Positions 19,590 to 29,247 of a stretch of 64,000 nt of DNA are shown here, in pieces; positions within the stretch are counted from its first letter, which is position 1; every line of letters begins with the position of its first letter. The position numbers and the translations under genes are program-made. The stretch is from Emiliania huxleyi CCMP1516 (taxonomy: Eukaryota > Haptophyta > Isochrysidales > Noelaerhabdaceae): positions 1,212,839-1,276,838 of the forward strand of contig NW_005196021.1 of the NCBI RefSeq assembly GCF_000372725.1, given 5' to 3'. The notes under the pieces are model-generated. The model was not told the DNA's origin. It made no database searches and was given only the letters and a program-made list of their open reading frames with translations.

Positions 19590-21180
19590 TCGCAGTAGCC
19601 TCCAGGCGGGCATGGCTCGCAGCCGACGCTGCCAATGACAGATGAGAAGGAGCCAGCTTCGCAAGATAGGCACTCCTCTTTGCCGCTCTCTGGCTGGTGT
19701 TGGCCGGGGGCACACGGGATGCAGCTGTCGTTGCTCACGGCTCGCTCGCTGGGCATGCGGGTGCCGGCAGGGCATTGGAGCGGCTCGGCAGATCCCTCAG
19801 GACAATAGTGACCCGTTGGACAAGGGCCACTGCAGCTGGACGTGACGAGGATCGTCGCATTCCCATAGTACCCCTTGGCGCAAAGACGGTCGCAGCCGTC
19901 CAGATCGCCGACGAGCGAGCCGACGTCTGGCATCCAGTGGCCGAGCGGGCAGGGCCAGACTAGAGAGGTGGCGGCGAGGATGGTGACGTCCTTTACATTC
20001 ACATGTGCCGCCTGTGCGTCGGTGGATGGCCGGACAACGTTGCCAGAGAAGTTCGTGTTGCTGACGGTAGACGCGAAAGTGGCAGACAAGAAAAGAGCGG
20101 AGGGCGGCAAAACCGCCTCGTTGTCGATGAAGCGCGTGCCGGCTAGGTTCAGACGTTCGTTTGCTAGCAGGACCACAGCCTGCGCAGGGATAGGGGAGGG
20201 GCCGCGAGAGTGGGTCGTTGCGTGCAGCGATGCTGTTGTGCAAGGCGTGCGGCGCGCACTGCTTGCGTTCCAGCCCGACAGCCGGTGAAGGTGCCAGCAG
20301 TAATCGCGATGTGCTTGCTGCCCATTACATACATGGCGCCGCCCATTTGATTGCGAGCCACACAGCGTGTGAAGTTGACAGCAGTCATTTCTACGCTGCC
20401 GCTTTGAATCACCTGCAGAGCGCCGCCGGTCTCTTTACTGGTGCAGTCTTCAAAGGCTGCACCTGATATCGAAATGTCGCCACTGTTGTAGAAGTACGCA
20501 GCGCCGGCCGTGTGGTAAGAACTGCAGCGAGTAAAGCTGACGTCGGTCATGGTCACAGCGCCACTGTTTATTACGCACATTGCACCGCCATAAACAGTAG
20601 GGCCGCCATCAGTCGGTGTTGGAGCTGAGCACTCAGTGAAGTGAGTGTCGTGCATCTCGATATTTCCGGCGTGGTCGGCATAGATAGCGCCTCCAGATGA
20701 GTAACGCCCGTTCACAAAGTGAAGTGCCTCCAGCGTTAGGTGGCACCAGCCCGAGATGAAGAGGATTGACGTCCCCCCCGTGAATACGTGTGGAAAGATC
20801 CCTGCTCCGTCGAGAGTGGCGCCCTCTCCGCTGCTGCGGATTTTGAGGTGCATGTTGGACCAACATCCGATGGTGGTATTGAGGTGGAGATGCGCCCCTG
20901 GCGGGATGTAGATGCTCGCGTTGCGGTTCTCTGACATGGCCTGGACAATCTCGTCCTGAATGTCATCCGGAGAGACGGCCAAGACCTCGCCGGCGGGGAG
21001 TGGAGGCACCGGCGGCAGGGGTGGGGATGGTGGAGGCGTCGGTGGTGGCGCCGGCGGCGACGGCGGCGTTGAAGGCGTCGGAGGCGGCGGCGGTGATGGC
21101 GGCGGTAGCAGAGGAGGAACGAGGAATGGCGGCGGCGAACTGGACAACAGCACCACGGGGACGAAGATAAGGCCGGCCAT
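19590..21180 (-). pseudogene. Beta-helix (Pmp-like) Cys-rich surface protein, 3' truncated
   Basis: Exon 1 is 20260..21180 and exon 2 runs from 20179 down to about 19590, with a 79-nt GT-AG intron (20180-20259) and an in-frame join. It has a signal peptide (MAGLIFVPVVLLSSS), a proline-rich linker, and a right-handed beta-helix with repeated GGA.Y...SG.I.I....F..C coils (SSGEGATLDG, VNGRYSSGGAIYADHAG, CTSKETGGALQVIQSG). GCC2/GCC3 or ephrin-receptor-type Cys repeats follow (CPTGHYCPEGSAEPLQCPAG, CPPGGYC). The coding sequence stops making sense after about 19590 and is followed by an RNase H relic. The expected membrane and cytosolic part, present in the gene at 35339-41588, is missing. It looks like a truncated paralogue, though a secreted form made from exons 1-2 cannot be excluded. 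Confidence 0.6.
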
Positions 21181-21369
21181 GGGCCATAAACCTACTACTG
21201 AGCTGCTCTCGCTCTCGGGACGTACGTTGGAAGCTTTTGCGCGGTCGCTCTTTTCTTTTTCAGTTGCAATTTTTTTTCAGTGACCCGCTCCGCCCACCAC
21301 TCTCTTAAAGGCGCGGCTCTCTCCCTAGCTCTCTACAAGCTTGCACAAGCATCTAGAGTCTCTCGCTAC

Positions 21370-21996
21370 CTAGGTCGATGCGGCTGCCTCTGCGGCGTCG
21401 TATGAGCTCAGCGACCAGCCGATGTCGTACGAACCCGCGTCTGCCGCCGGCCCTTCCGGCCAGCCATGCTTCGCGCGCGCATCATAGCCATAGAAGTTCA
21501 GTGCCGCCAGAGGCGCCTCGAATGACCTCGTGGTCTTTGGCTCAACGTGATGGTGTTGGGCGTGGATCTTGTCGTCGGCGTGGTGGATCTTGGCGGAGTC
21601 GCTGGTGCCAGACCTCCACCACGAAGGAGCCACCTTCAACGCCTCGGCCGCCTCGCGCCACGCGGCTCGGACAGCATCCGGCGCCTCTCCCGAAGAGGCT
21701 TTTTCGGTGGTCTCGGGCCGCCCGCAGTCGGCCAACGTATGGCACGGGCGGACGAATTGAGTAGGAGCGTACCTCTTCTCCTGTGAACAGGCGGACTGGC
21801 GTCAGTATCAAACTCTCGCCTCCCGCAGCTGTGCTCGAGCCGGCGCCATGGGCAAAGTTTCCGGCACAGCTGCTGCGTAGATGCGCGAGGCATGCGCAGC
21901 AAGAACGATGATTGTCAGGGCCCCGCCTAGAGCGGCCACGGTGCGCGGCCAGCGTCGGCGTTCGTCCTGCCAGCCTGCGTCGGCGTTTGTTTGCAT
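21370..21996 (-). CDS. Small type II membrane protein with 33-nt intron, unrecognised
   Basis: Exon 1 is 21814..21996 and exon 2 is 21370..21780. The 33-nt intron between them (GTTTGA...TTCACAG) removes an in-frame stop and keeps phase 0, giving 196 residues. One transmembrane segment lies near the N-terminus (TVAALGGALTIIVLAAHA) after a short charged head. The rest is soluble: REAAEALKVAPSWWRSG, a His-rich stretch (HHADDKIHAQHHHVEP) and an aromatic C-terminal part (LAALNFYGYDARAKHGWPEG). I do not recognise the family; the His cluster could bind metal. Two sequence elements upstream are shared with other genes: 22197-22312 (with 17028-17133) and 22105-22172 (with 63338-63390). Confidence 0.5.
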
Positions 21997-22104
21997 GCCG
22001 ATGGCGATGGGGACACGCGTGAAAAACGGCGTTTGCAAAAAGAAAATCCCGCCGCATTGTTTTTTCCATGCTGAAAAGCATCGCAAGGAAGTGACAAGGG
22101 AGAG

Positions 22105-22172
22105 AACGACGAGGGTGGGACGACCGCGTGGTGGCATGAAGATTGCAGCGAGAATCAGCGAGAGACTGCGAA
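22105..22172 (-). promoter_or_regulatory. Promoter-like shared element, copy 1
   Basis: On the minus strand this reads CAGTCTCTCGCTGATTCTCG, then CTGCAA..ATGCCACC and CGCGGTCGTCCCA. The same elements appear on the + strand at 63338-63390, upstream of the gene at 63473. Each copy lies roughly 85-180 nt before the coding start and in the same orientation as the gene. Confidence 0.5.
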
Positions 22173-22196
22173 GAGAGATAGGAAGAGGCAGACTCC

Positions 22197-22312
22197 CTAG
22201 GGTGGGCGACGGATAGCGCACCACACACCTCTCCTTAAAATCCCTGTGTGGTGGCGGCGTGCCGTCCTCCCATCCCTCCCTTGGGTTGTCTGTTTTCTTT
22301 CTTTCTTTCTTT
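22197..22312 (-). promoter_or_regulatory. Promoter-proximal dispersed repeat, copy 2
   Basis: Reverse complement of the repeat at 17028-17133, including the purine run, the ACCACACAGGGATTTTAAGG core and the GCCGTCGCCCACC end with few differences. It lies upstream of the minus-strand gene starting at 21996. Confidence 0.6.
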
Positions 22313-22418
22313 GAAAAGCATCGCAAACCCTGTCAGCAGTCCTCCTCCGGGAATGTACGTAAGAGCCACATACATTGAACAGCGACACGCGCTGCTTATG
22401 TCTCTCCGTCTCGGACCG

Positions 22419-22744
22419 AGTGACTTCGAGAAGTCACTCTTCAAAGCGTTCACACGAGGCATCGCGACCGTTTCTTGCGCCGATCTTTGATCAAAATCAA
22501 GGCTAACCAGCCTAGAGATGACCCCTAGACACTCACCTACCTTGCCGAAAGAGAAAACAATCTGCTTTGAACTCCGCCAAGCTGCTCTAGGCTAGGAGCC
22601 TCTCCCGTCGCGGCCCGACTGGGGCCGAGTCCGCGGGGGCTCGCCAGGGGCTCGCACGGTGCACGGGCCGGCCACTAGAGCACGTACTGTGCGCGCGGGG
22701 GCGAGTGACTTCGAGAAGTCACTAAGTGACTTCTTGAAGTCACT
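22419..22744. promoter_or_regulatory. Three palindromic AGTGACTTCnnGAAGTCACT sites
   Basis: The 20-nt sites lie at 22419-22438, 22704-22723 and 22725-22744. Each has perfect 9-nt arms and a TTCnnGAA centre like a heat-shock element. They lie just 3' of the plastid FKBP gene and 5' of the minus-strand gene at 21996. They could be factor-binding sites or small terminator-like hairpins. Confidence 0.5.
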
Positions 22745-22796
22745 CCTACAGATAGACACTTACCTATTGCCCCGGGCCTATTGGTACAACACGGTC

Positions 22797-23483
22797 TCAT
22801 ATCTTCCCCGGGATGCACGAGATGCTCTTTGGCAGGCCCTGCAGCCGCAGCAGCCGGTCGCAGCCGCCGCCGCCGCCATCCACCAGCCGCAAATCGACGA
22901 AGATGGGGGAGTTTGGAGGCACCTTGAAGAGGCCTCGCCCGCCGGGGCGCGGCAGCCCCTCCGCGCCGTACGCGGCGCTCGCCGGCACCACCAACCGCCT
23001 CCAGCCGCCCTCACGCATACCAAGCACCCCCTCGTCGATGCCGGCCGGCACTGTCGTAGTTGGGATGTACGGAGGACCGACGACGACTGCCGACGGCTCG
23101 CCCAGGAACCACATGCTGGGACGCCCGTCGGCCGCCCAGGTCGCGTACGCGGGCTCGCCGGCGTCGAAGGAGCTGCCCCACACCTTGATGTGGACGTAGA
23201 CGCGGTCGCCCAGAGCGGGCAGAGGGCCGTCGCCCTCGACGAGGTCGATGACGCGGAGGCCGCTCGGCCGCAAAACGCCAGCCTCCGGGGAGCGGCTCGC
23301 TGCGCGCAGCTCCTCGTTCGAGGGTGTCGCGAGCGCTGCGCTCGGTGCGAGGAGCGTCAAGGCGCCGGCGCCGGCCGCCGTGAGCGCCTGCCGGCGCGTC
23401 GCGGGTGGCCGTGCAGCAGCTCGGAGCGCAGCAGCAGCAGGTGGCGCAGGCCGCACCGAGAGGACGAAGAGCGTTGCGAGCAT
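22797..23483 (-). CDS. Plastid-lumen FKBP-type peptidyl-prolyl isomerase
   Basis: 228 residues. The leader has an ER-type hydrophobic start (MLATLFVLSVRP), an Arg/Ala transit-like part and a twin-arginine motif before a second hydrophobic run (TRRQALTAAGAGALTLLAP) ending ALA. This tripartite layout is expected for a thylakoid-lumen protein in an alga with a secondary plastid. The FKBP fold follows: GLRVIDLVEGDGPLPALGDR, VYVHIKVWGSSFD, VPAGIDEGVLGMREGGWRRL and VPASAAYGAEG, then SPIFVDLRLVDG. It would catalyse proline isomerisation in protein folding or photosystem assembly. The last about 25 residues after the final strand are unlike FKBP and may be intron read-through. Its 5' end faces the gene at 23681, 198 bp away. 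Confidence 0.75.
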   Translation of the reverse strand: MLATLFVLSVRPAPPAAAALRAAARPPATRRQALTAAGAGALTLLAPSAALATPSNEELRAASRSPEAGVLRPSGLRVIDLVEGDGPLPALGDRVYVHIKVWGSSFDAGEPAYATWAADGRPSMWFLGEPSAVVVGPPYIPTTTVPAGIDEGVLGMREGGWRRLVVPASAAYGAEGLPRPGGRGLFKVPPNSPIFVDLRLVDGGGGGCDRLLRLQGLPKSISCIPGKI

Positions 23484-23680
23484 CTCTTCGGTGGGGCCGG
23501 CCCGCTATCTGTACCAGTCCAGTCGCCGCTTGCTCCTCGGCCGAGAGAACACACACACAACGACGCAACCAGTGCGCACACCTGCCGCTTCAGTCGCGGC
23601 AAGCGTCGGTGCCTGGCGGGAGGTCGCTATGAGTCGTGAAGAAGCCTCGTCGACTCTGCTGCAGTAACGGATTTTGGCCC

Positions 23681-23875
23681 ATGCGCATGCTCTTCCTCTT
23701 GCTCGCCGCGCGCTCGGGAGCCGGAGTGGCGGGGTCGGAGCTGCTGCAACGGCGCGAGTGGCCGCGAGGGGTCGTGCTGGGGCTCTCTAGAGGGCGAGAT
23801 CACTACGCGGTGCTCGCGGCGGCGCACGGGGCAGCTTCAGCTGAAACAGAGCCTCAGCAGCGCCTTCAGGCAGTG
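23681..23875 (+). CDS. Possible first exon of a secreted J-domain-like protein
   Basis: The reading frame opens with a good signal peptide (MRMLFLLLAARSGAGVAG) and then LSRGRDHYAVLAAAHGAASA, which resembles the opening helix of a DnaJ domain (RDYYAVLGV..GAS..). The remainder in this frame has no J-domain continuation (no HPD), so an intron must start at about 23840-23875 if this is real. The downstream exons were not identified. It is divergent from the FKBP gene. Confidence 0.3.
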
Positions 23876-25964
23876 CAGCACAACGCCAGTGGCCTCTCTG
23901 GAGCTATGCGGCGGCTGGCGGGCCTGTGCGATGGCGCCGATCCGTGGGCTCGGGACGCGCAGTCGGCTCGTGTGCCGGTTGCCGAGTCAGCCTGGCTGGC
24001 GAGAAGCGCCAAGCCCAAGGCCTTCCCTGCATTCTGGGCGCTGCCCAGAAGTGCGCAGTACCTTTGCTGCGCCGACGGGCGGCCTCGATGCGGATTGCCG
24101 CGAGTGGCGTGGGAGCCTCCAGTGGGGCGGTCGTTGGTCAACACCGCGGCGCGTGCGCGCCGCGGGTGCTGCACAACAAGCGGAGAGCATGGGCGGGCGC
24201 TCGATCGCGTTCCGGCGCCCAACTTTGACTATCGATTACCGCCGGTTATTATAACCGGTGGGAGATCGTTCCTGCAGACGGAGGGATTCAACGCGGCGAT
24301 AACTGCCCGAGACGTCCCTAACCTTTATTTATTTCTGCCCTGCTTCAGGAACCGGGGGCCGTCTTCCTCAACCAACCAAACTTCATTACCGACTGCCGGT
24401 CGTTGGGGACACGTGACTCCTGCAAAGGGCAGTGTCTCCACCCGGGAGTCGGACATTCCAAACCCCCCCCTGCCCCCTCTCTCTCCCCCCCCCATCCTAG
24501 CCCTCTTTCTCTCTCCTCCTCTTTCTCTCTCTCCTTCTCCCTCATTCCCCCCCCCTCCCCCCTCTCCATCTCTGCCGCCCCCGTGCCAACCCCCGCCGCC
24601 GCCTCGCCTGCCTCCGCCTCCTCCGCCACCCCATCTCCCGCTCCCCCCGGAGGAACGTCCTCTCCGTCATTATAGCGCTGAACCGACGGCACCCCCGCCG
24701 CCGACGGGGCCGCCACCGTATGGACCCGCTCGGAATAACCTGGGGGATCCGGGACCGCCCCGCCGGAGGCTGGTGTACCCGGGAGGAGGAGACGGGGGAA
24801 GGGAATTACCGCGGTACGAGAGCGGACCCGCCGGCGAACCGGAAAGCCGAGGCCGGAGGGCCCCGGGGGGGGCTTGGGGTCAGCTGTCGGAGGAGGCGAG
24901 AGATGAGCTGACGCGGCCTCTGCGAGTAGAGTCGGGACGTACGGACGAGCCGAGGACGATAGAGAGACCGCAGTGGCGGGCGCGAGTCCTCGACCGAAGA
25001 GAGCTGGCCCCACTTCCCGGGGAGGGGCGGCGTGGCGATCCAATGCCGCTGCGGTAGGTAGACATTCTACCTCCCATCCAACCCACCGAAACCCGTGTGG
25101 ATGGGTTTTACCGCCGCCTTTTACCATCCATAGCCGTCGGGTTTTACCTCGCGTTCTCTTGGTGTCGTCTATGGTTTGCTAGACCCATGAGACCATCCTC
25201 ACCGCGCTATCGGGCGCCTCCACCGCCGCCCTCAGCCACGCCGCTACGACCGTCGGAGGCGTCAACTCCGCCGTCACATGGTATCAGCTCTGATCGCGGT
25301 CCAGCGCCAGCCCAACACGCCAATCCACCCGCAGGCTCAGCGCCTGCCATGCGGCCGCCGCCACCAGTGCTGCGGCCGCCACCGCAGCAGCTGCCGCCAC
25401 TGCCCACCGGCCCGCCACCAGGGACGACTGGGCACGAGCCACCCGTCGGGCACGTGCCGCCCGCCGGCTCCTACGCATCACCATCGCAATGTGGTGCGGC
25501 ATCGCACAGCCAATGCGCAATGCCGATGCAGCCGGTCCCGCCGGCCCAGCAACTGCATATGCATGGCGGGTGTGGAGCCCCACAGCCCTTCTTCAGCCAG
25601 CCCTTCTGCGCCAGCGCCGGCCAGCTGTGCTCGCAGCCCGCTATGTATTCGCCGCAGCAACAGTACGGCATGCCGCAGCAGTGCATAATGGACCCGGCAT
25701 TGCCCCCCTTCATGCAGGGCATGGCTCTCGCCCGAGGAGTCGAGCATGGAATCACCGTCGGTGATGGCGACAGAATCGGACAGAGAAGACGAGACGGTGG
25801 CGGGGCCGCGGCTGAAAAAGGCTAGGAGGGGAGGTCGGGCCCCGCGCCCGTCGGATGATCATCGGAAAGCGAACAAGAGGAAGAACTCAGAGGAGAGGGG
25901 AGCCTCCTCCGGAGTGAGGATGAGGACCTCGTGCGAAGGGGTCCTGAGCGGTGACGTCGTGTGA
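23876..25964 (+). other. Proline-rich, low-complexity open frames, unrecognised
   Basis: This contains a near-perfect palindrome (CCGGTTAT T ATAACCGG, about 24242-24258), a polypyrimidine tract (24463-24560), and + strand frames rich in Pro, Gln and Met. The first part includes ELTRPLRVESGRTDEP and the second includes QQQYGMPQQCIMDPALPPFM. A short basic frame follows at 25758-25964 (RLKKARRGGRAPRPSDDH). They may belong to one gag-like or nuclear low-complexity gene with introns, but no domain is recognisable. I would not name a product. Confidence 0.25.
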
Positions 25965-26012
25965 GAGTGCGTGTCGTGTTCATTATAGCTCCGAGTAGAG
26001 GGGGCGGTCTGC

Positions 26013-26212
26013 TGCTAGGGGAAACCCGGAGCGCGGAGCCAACCCTCGGAGACCCGTGTTTACTTTACAGCCCTTGCCCTGCGAACGCGCACCCCCGGGG
26101 CTAGGGCTCTCTTGCCCGCAACCCGATCCCGATCATCCGGCCCGCTGGGTGCGCTTCTGAGCTCCCCGGCCCTGGATGTGAGGCTAATGACTGCACTCCA
26201 AGTGCTCCAAGT
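26013..26212 (+). repeat. Dispersed repeat, full-length copy A
   Basis: About 200 bp, from GCTAGGGGAAACCCGGAG to GACTGCACTCCAAGTGCTCC and AAGT. It is closely similar to 59109-59314 on the same strand. Only its 3' about 45 bp occurs at 43005-43050. A fixed 3' end with 5' truncation suggests a SINE- or LINE-derived sequence. Confidence 0.7.
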
Positions 26213-26432
26213 ACTCGTCCCCTGGCCCTGCCTGTGATCGCCGCGCAGCCACACGCCACACCGCAAACCAATTCCTCCGGCTCTCCCAGGGGAGGGCGGC
26301 CGCGAACCAGCCTTTTTCTCGCTGTGTCGCCCCCTCACCGTGGGCTCAAAGGCGTGGCCTGTACCCGCAGGGCCTGTACTGGCCCCGTTATACTCCCCGC
26401 GCGCACACACACACAAACAAACGAGGCTCATG

Positions 26433-26855
26433 TCACTTGGTCGCCACGTGGCGCACCTCCGCCGCCACCCTGGCCGCCGCCTCGGGCTTTAGTCGCGCCG
26501 CCGTCTGCGCGAGCTCGGGCAGAGCGCCGAGGAGGCGCTCGCGCCGCTGGTCGCTCTCCTCAATCTGGGCGTACATGCGCAGCCGCGTGGCGTGGCGCTC
26601 GTCCTCATGGATGCGCGCGCGCTGCGAGAGGCGCACCGAGAAGAAGAGCGCAATGCCGGCCAGCAGGAGCCCGGAGTAGATGAACTGCCGGTCCCGCCGC
26701 AGCGCCAGCTCCTCCTGCTGCCGCTTGAAGGCGGCGAAGGCGGCGTCGGAGTCGCCGCTCGCAGCGGCGGCGACCATCCGCCCGCCCGGGGAGGAGGAGG
26801 TGCTCTGAGAGCGCTGCGAGGCGAGCCGCGGCAGCGCAGTGCAGCGTCCCAACAT
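26433..26855 (-). CDS. Small single-span protein, probably mitochondrial, unrecognised
   Basis: 140 residues in one exon. The N-terminus is Arg/Ser rich without acidic residues (MLGRCTALPRLASQRSQST), as in a mitochondrial presequence. Then come a helix (FAAFKRQQEELALRRDRQFI), one transmembrane segment (YSGLLLAGIALFFSVRL) and a long charged C-terminal helix (RIHEDERHATRLRMYAQIEE). The layout is like small inner-membrane assembly or cytochrome-associated proteins, but I do not recognise the family. The dispersed repeat at 26013-26212 lies beyond its 3' end. Confidence 0.65.
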   Translation of the reverse strand: MLGRCTALPRLASQRSQSTSSSPGGRMVAAAASGDSDAAFAAFKRQQEELALRRDRQFIYSGLLLAGIALFFSVRLSQRARIHEDERHATRLRMYAQIEESDQRRERLLGALPELAQTAARLKPEAAARVAAEVRHVATK

Positions 26856-27477
26856 GGCTGGCTTGCTTCGCTTCCCACCGCGTCACAAAGCGGGCCGCGC
26901 ATTTCTTTTTTTGGTAACCGGGGCGTGCATGTCTTGCGGGGCTCGTGAGCGGCGCCTACTTACCTCGCTTCGTCGACGCGGCGCTTCGTACACACAACCA
27001 CCCCGCCGCATTCGTCGCCGGCGCGCGACACGTTCCCGTCGGCCGGACTGTCCTCGCCGAGTGCGTGCCGCTGAGGTCCGCCGTTCATGGAGGCAACCGA
27101 TGCGAGTCGACTGGTGTGTGTCGTCGTGGTTTCGTATCAAGAATACTCACTCACTCACATGGTACCAGGGTAACCGCGGCCGCTGCCTCACGCCGTAACG
27201 CACGCGACCTTGAGCACTTGAGCACTGGATTGGGTCGATTCCGCATGTACGGGACCCCTCGATCGTCTCGCCCTCACTGGTGTGTTCATTGCACATTGGG
27301 AGGGGTCATCACAAACACGGTACATACAGGATCGAGGTGCACGCCGCTGAGGGGCTGAGGGACCCGCGGACCCCAGAGGGTGTTTCGAGCGGTGTCGTCC
27401 CCCCCTCTCCACGCATCTCACTGGGAGACGTCGCGGCGGTGATGGCGGTGTGACCGATCGAGCTGAGCCCTGGCTGT
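26856..27477. other. Intergenic, no gene seen
   Basis: No supported coding sequence, and no repeat beyond a CTCACTCACTCACATGG stretch near 27146. Confidence 0.4.
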
Positions 27478-27775
27478 CAGGCTGTCAGGTGCTGTCAGGT
27501 GATCTGTCGGGCTGTCGGGCACTGTCAGACACTGTCAGGTGCCTCTGTCAGACCAGCTGTCAGGTGCTGTCAGTGCTGTCGGGTGCTGTCGGGTGCTTGT
27601 CTGACATCAGAGGTGATCTGTAGCTGTCGGGTGCTGTCGGAGCTGTCGGGTGTTGCTCTGTCAGACGCTGTCGGAGCTGTCAAAGCTGTCAGGCTGCTGC
27701 TGCTGTCAGACGTAGGGCCGGTGCTGTCAGGTGCTGTCAGGTGGTGCTGTCCGGGGCGCTGTCAGGCTCTGACAC
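27470..27775. repeat. CTGTCRGGTG minisatellite, block 1
   Basis: Irregular tandem CTGTCAGGTG, CTGTCGGGTG and CTGTCGGGC units of 8-10 bp fill about 300 bp. A second block with the same units lies at 28575-28850. The two blocks may be introns of a minus-strand gene of which only fragments are seen between them. Confidence 0.85.
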
Positions 27776-28034
27776 ACACCAGCCACACTTATGACACTAT
27801 CAAGAGGATACCAGCAGGACTCTACTACACATACTCTAGTCTCTACTCTGCCTCCGGTCCAGCTCCCACCATCCTTTTTTCATGGTGGACGTCACCATCT
27901 TCTGCCGCACTGAGAGAATAGCAGAGAGGCCAGGCAGCTGGAGTGCTTCTTCAGGTACACCTTGCTGATGATCTGGTAGTTGCTGGTCCAGCGGAAGGCC
28001 TCCCATCGTTGTCGCTCGTCAGCTTGTAGTACTC

Positions 28035-28230
28035 TTGCACGCTCTGTTCTGGTAGCGCGGGCCGTCTGGGGGGGTCCCGTCACCCTTCACCTCACGGTAC
28101 CACCGGAGGATAAAGAGGCCCTTGGGGTCATTGATGAAGACCCTGTTGCTGCGCTGACTCATCGAGAGCTGGCGCAGGTACTCTGCGCTCGAGCTGCCAG
28201 TGGCGCGGCGCGCGTCTACCGTGCCGGCGG
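28035..28230 (-). CDS. Possible coding exon(s), unrecognised
   Basis: The minus strand gives SSSAEYLRQLSMSQRSNRVF, then INDPKGLFILRWYREV, which reads like real protein. Further 3' in another frame are RWEAFRWTSNYQIISKVYLK and KHSSCLASLLFSQCG (27900-28010). A Gly/Pro/Ala-coding tract lies upstream, with a possible membrane segment (YGVWVVVAAAVCAAAA). The frames do not join without invoking introns. The fragment is bracketed by two minisatellite blocks. No family recognised. Confidence 0.3.
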
Positions 28231-28465
28231 CCGCGGCGGCCGCCTGGGGGGAGCGCAGATGGCGGCGCAGGCGCAGGCGGCGGCGGCGGCACAGACGGCG
28301 GCGGCCACCACCACCCAGACGCCGTAGGCATATGACTGTAGGGCCCCAGAAGGCTAGCTGGTAGCTTCATAATTTGTAGTAGCACAGCCGCGGGTCCGCA
28401 GAGGTGGGGCGGGAGAGGGTTGAGAGAGAGACCCATGACCATCCCATGACTAGATAGACCACACT

Positions 28466-28518
28466 CACATGTACATGTACATGTTGTTGTTGTGCATGTG
28501 CATGTCTTTGCATGTAAT
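28466..28518. repeat. CATGTA/TTG/CATGTG microsatellite
   Basis: Mixed microsatellite similar in composition and order to 12329-12380. Confidence 0.8.
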
Positions 28519-28574
28519 AGTTTTGTTATACCCTCATGGGGCACAAGAAAGAGGCTGCACGGCCTGTGTACGGT

Positions 28575-28850
28575 CTGTGCTGCTGTCGGGCTGGTCGGGC
28601 TGTCGGGCTCAGGTCGGGCTGTCAGCGCTGCTGTCAGGCCACTGTGTGCTGTCGGGCTGTCGGGCAGCTGTCAGGCTGTCACGTTAGGGCCTGACAGCGA
28701 CGGGTCACCTCTGATGTCAGGCTCTGCTGTCAGGCTGTCAGATACGTGCTGTCAGGCTGTCAGAGAAAGTGCTGTCAACGCTGTCAGGCTGTCGGGCACT
28801 GTCAGGCGCTGTCCGGGGTTTGCTGTCGAGTGTCGTGCTGTCAGACCAGG
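28575..28850. repeat. CTGTCRGGCTGTCAGG minisatellite, block 2
   Basis: Irregular tandem CTGTCGGG/CTGTCAGG units like those at 27470-27775. The region from 28851 to 29247 shows no gene. Confidence 0.85.
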
Positions 28851-29247
28851 GGCAGGGCTCAGCGATCGAGCTAGCGAGCTACAAAGAGGAGCTTGTGTGT
28901 TCAGCAATCAGCATGTGATCAGGGTGAGCCGAGCAGTTCTCACTTCCTCGAGGGGGGGTGGTCTGAGTAGCCGGGTCTAGCCCTCACGATACGTATTGTA
29001 CAGTGAAAATTGTTGCATGTTGGGTGAGAGTTCACAGTTCTCTGGCTTTTCAGCATCGTCCCATATTGATATGAGATAACGGAGATAGGTAGAACGGGTA
29101 ACGCGGGGGCCGGGAGACGGAGCTCCGGCCTCTGCCGTCGGCTGAGCTTCTCCTCCACTCAACCTGCGAGCTTGCGGGGGCCGCCCTCTCCCCAAAAACA
29201 ACCCTCACACTACGGCCGGCCTGAACGCGGCTCTTTACCTCTCACAA

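Noticed and set aside
25278-25300. TGGTATCAGCTCTGATC as a retrotransposon primer-binding site
   Set aside because: Only the first eight or so bases match an initiator-tRNA PBS, and no LTR is visible upstream.
28492-28980. + strand frame through the CTGTCRGG minisatellite
   Set aside because: Repeat-encoded Leu/Ser/Gly/Cys sequence only.
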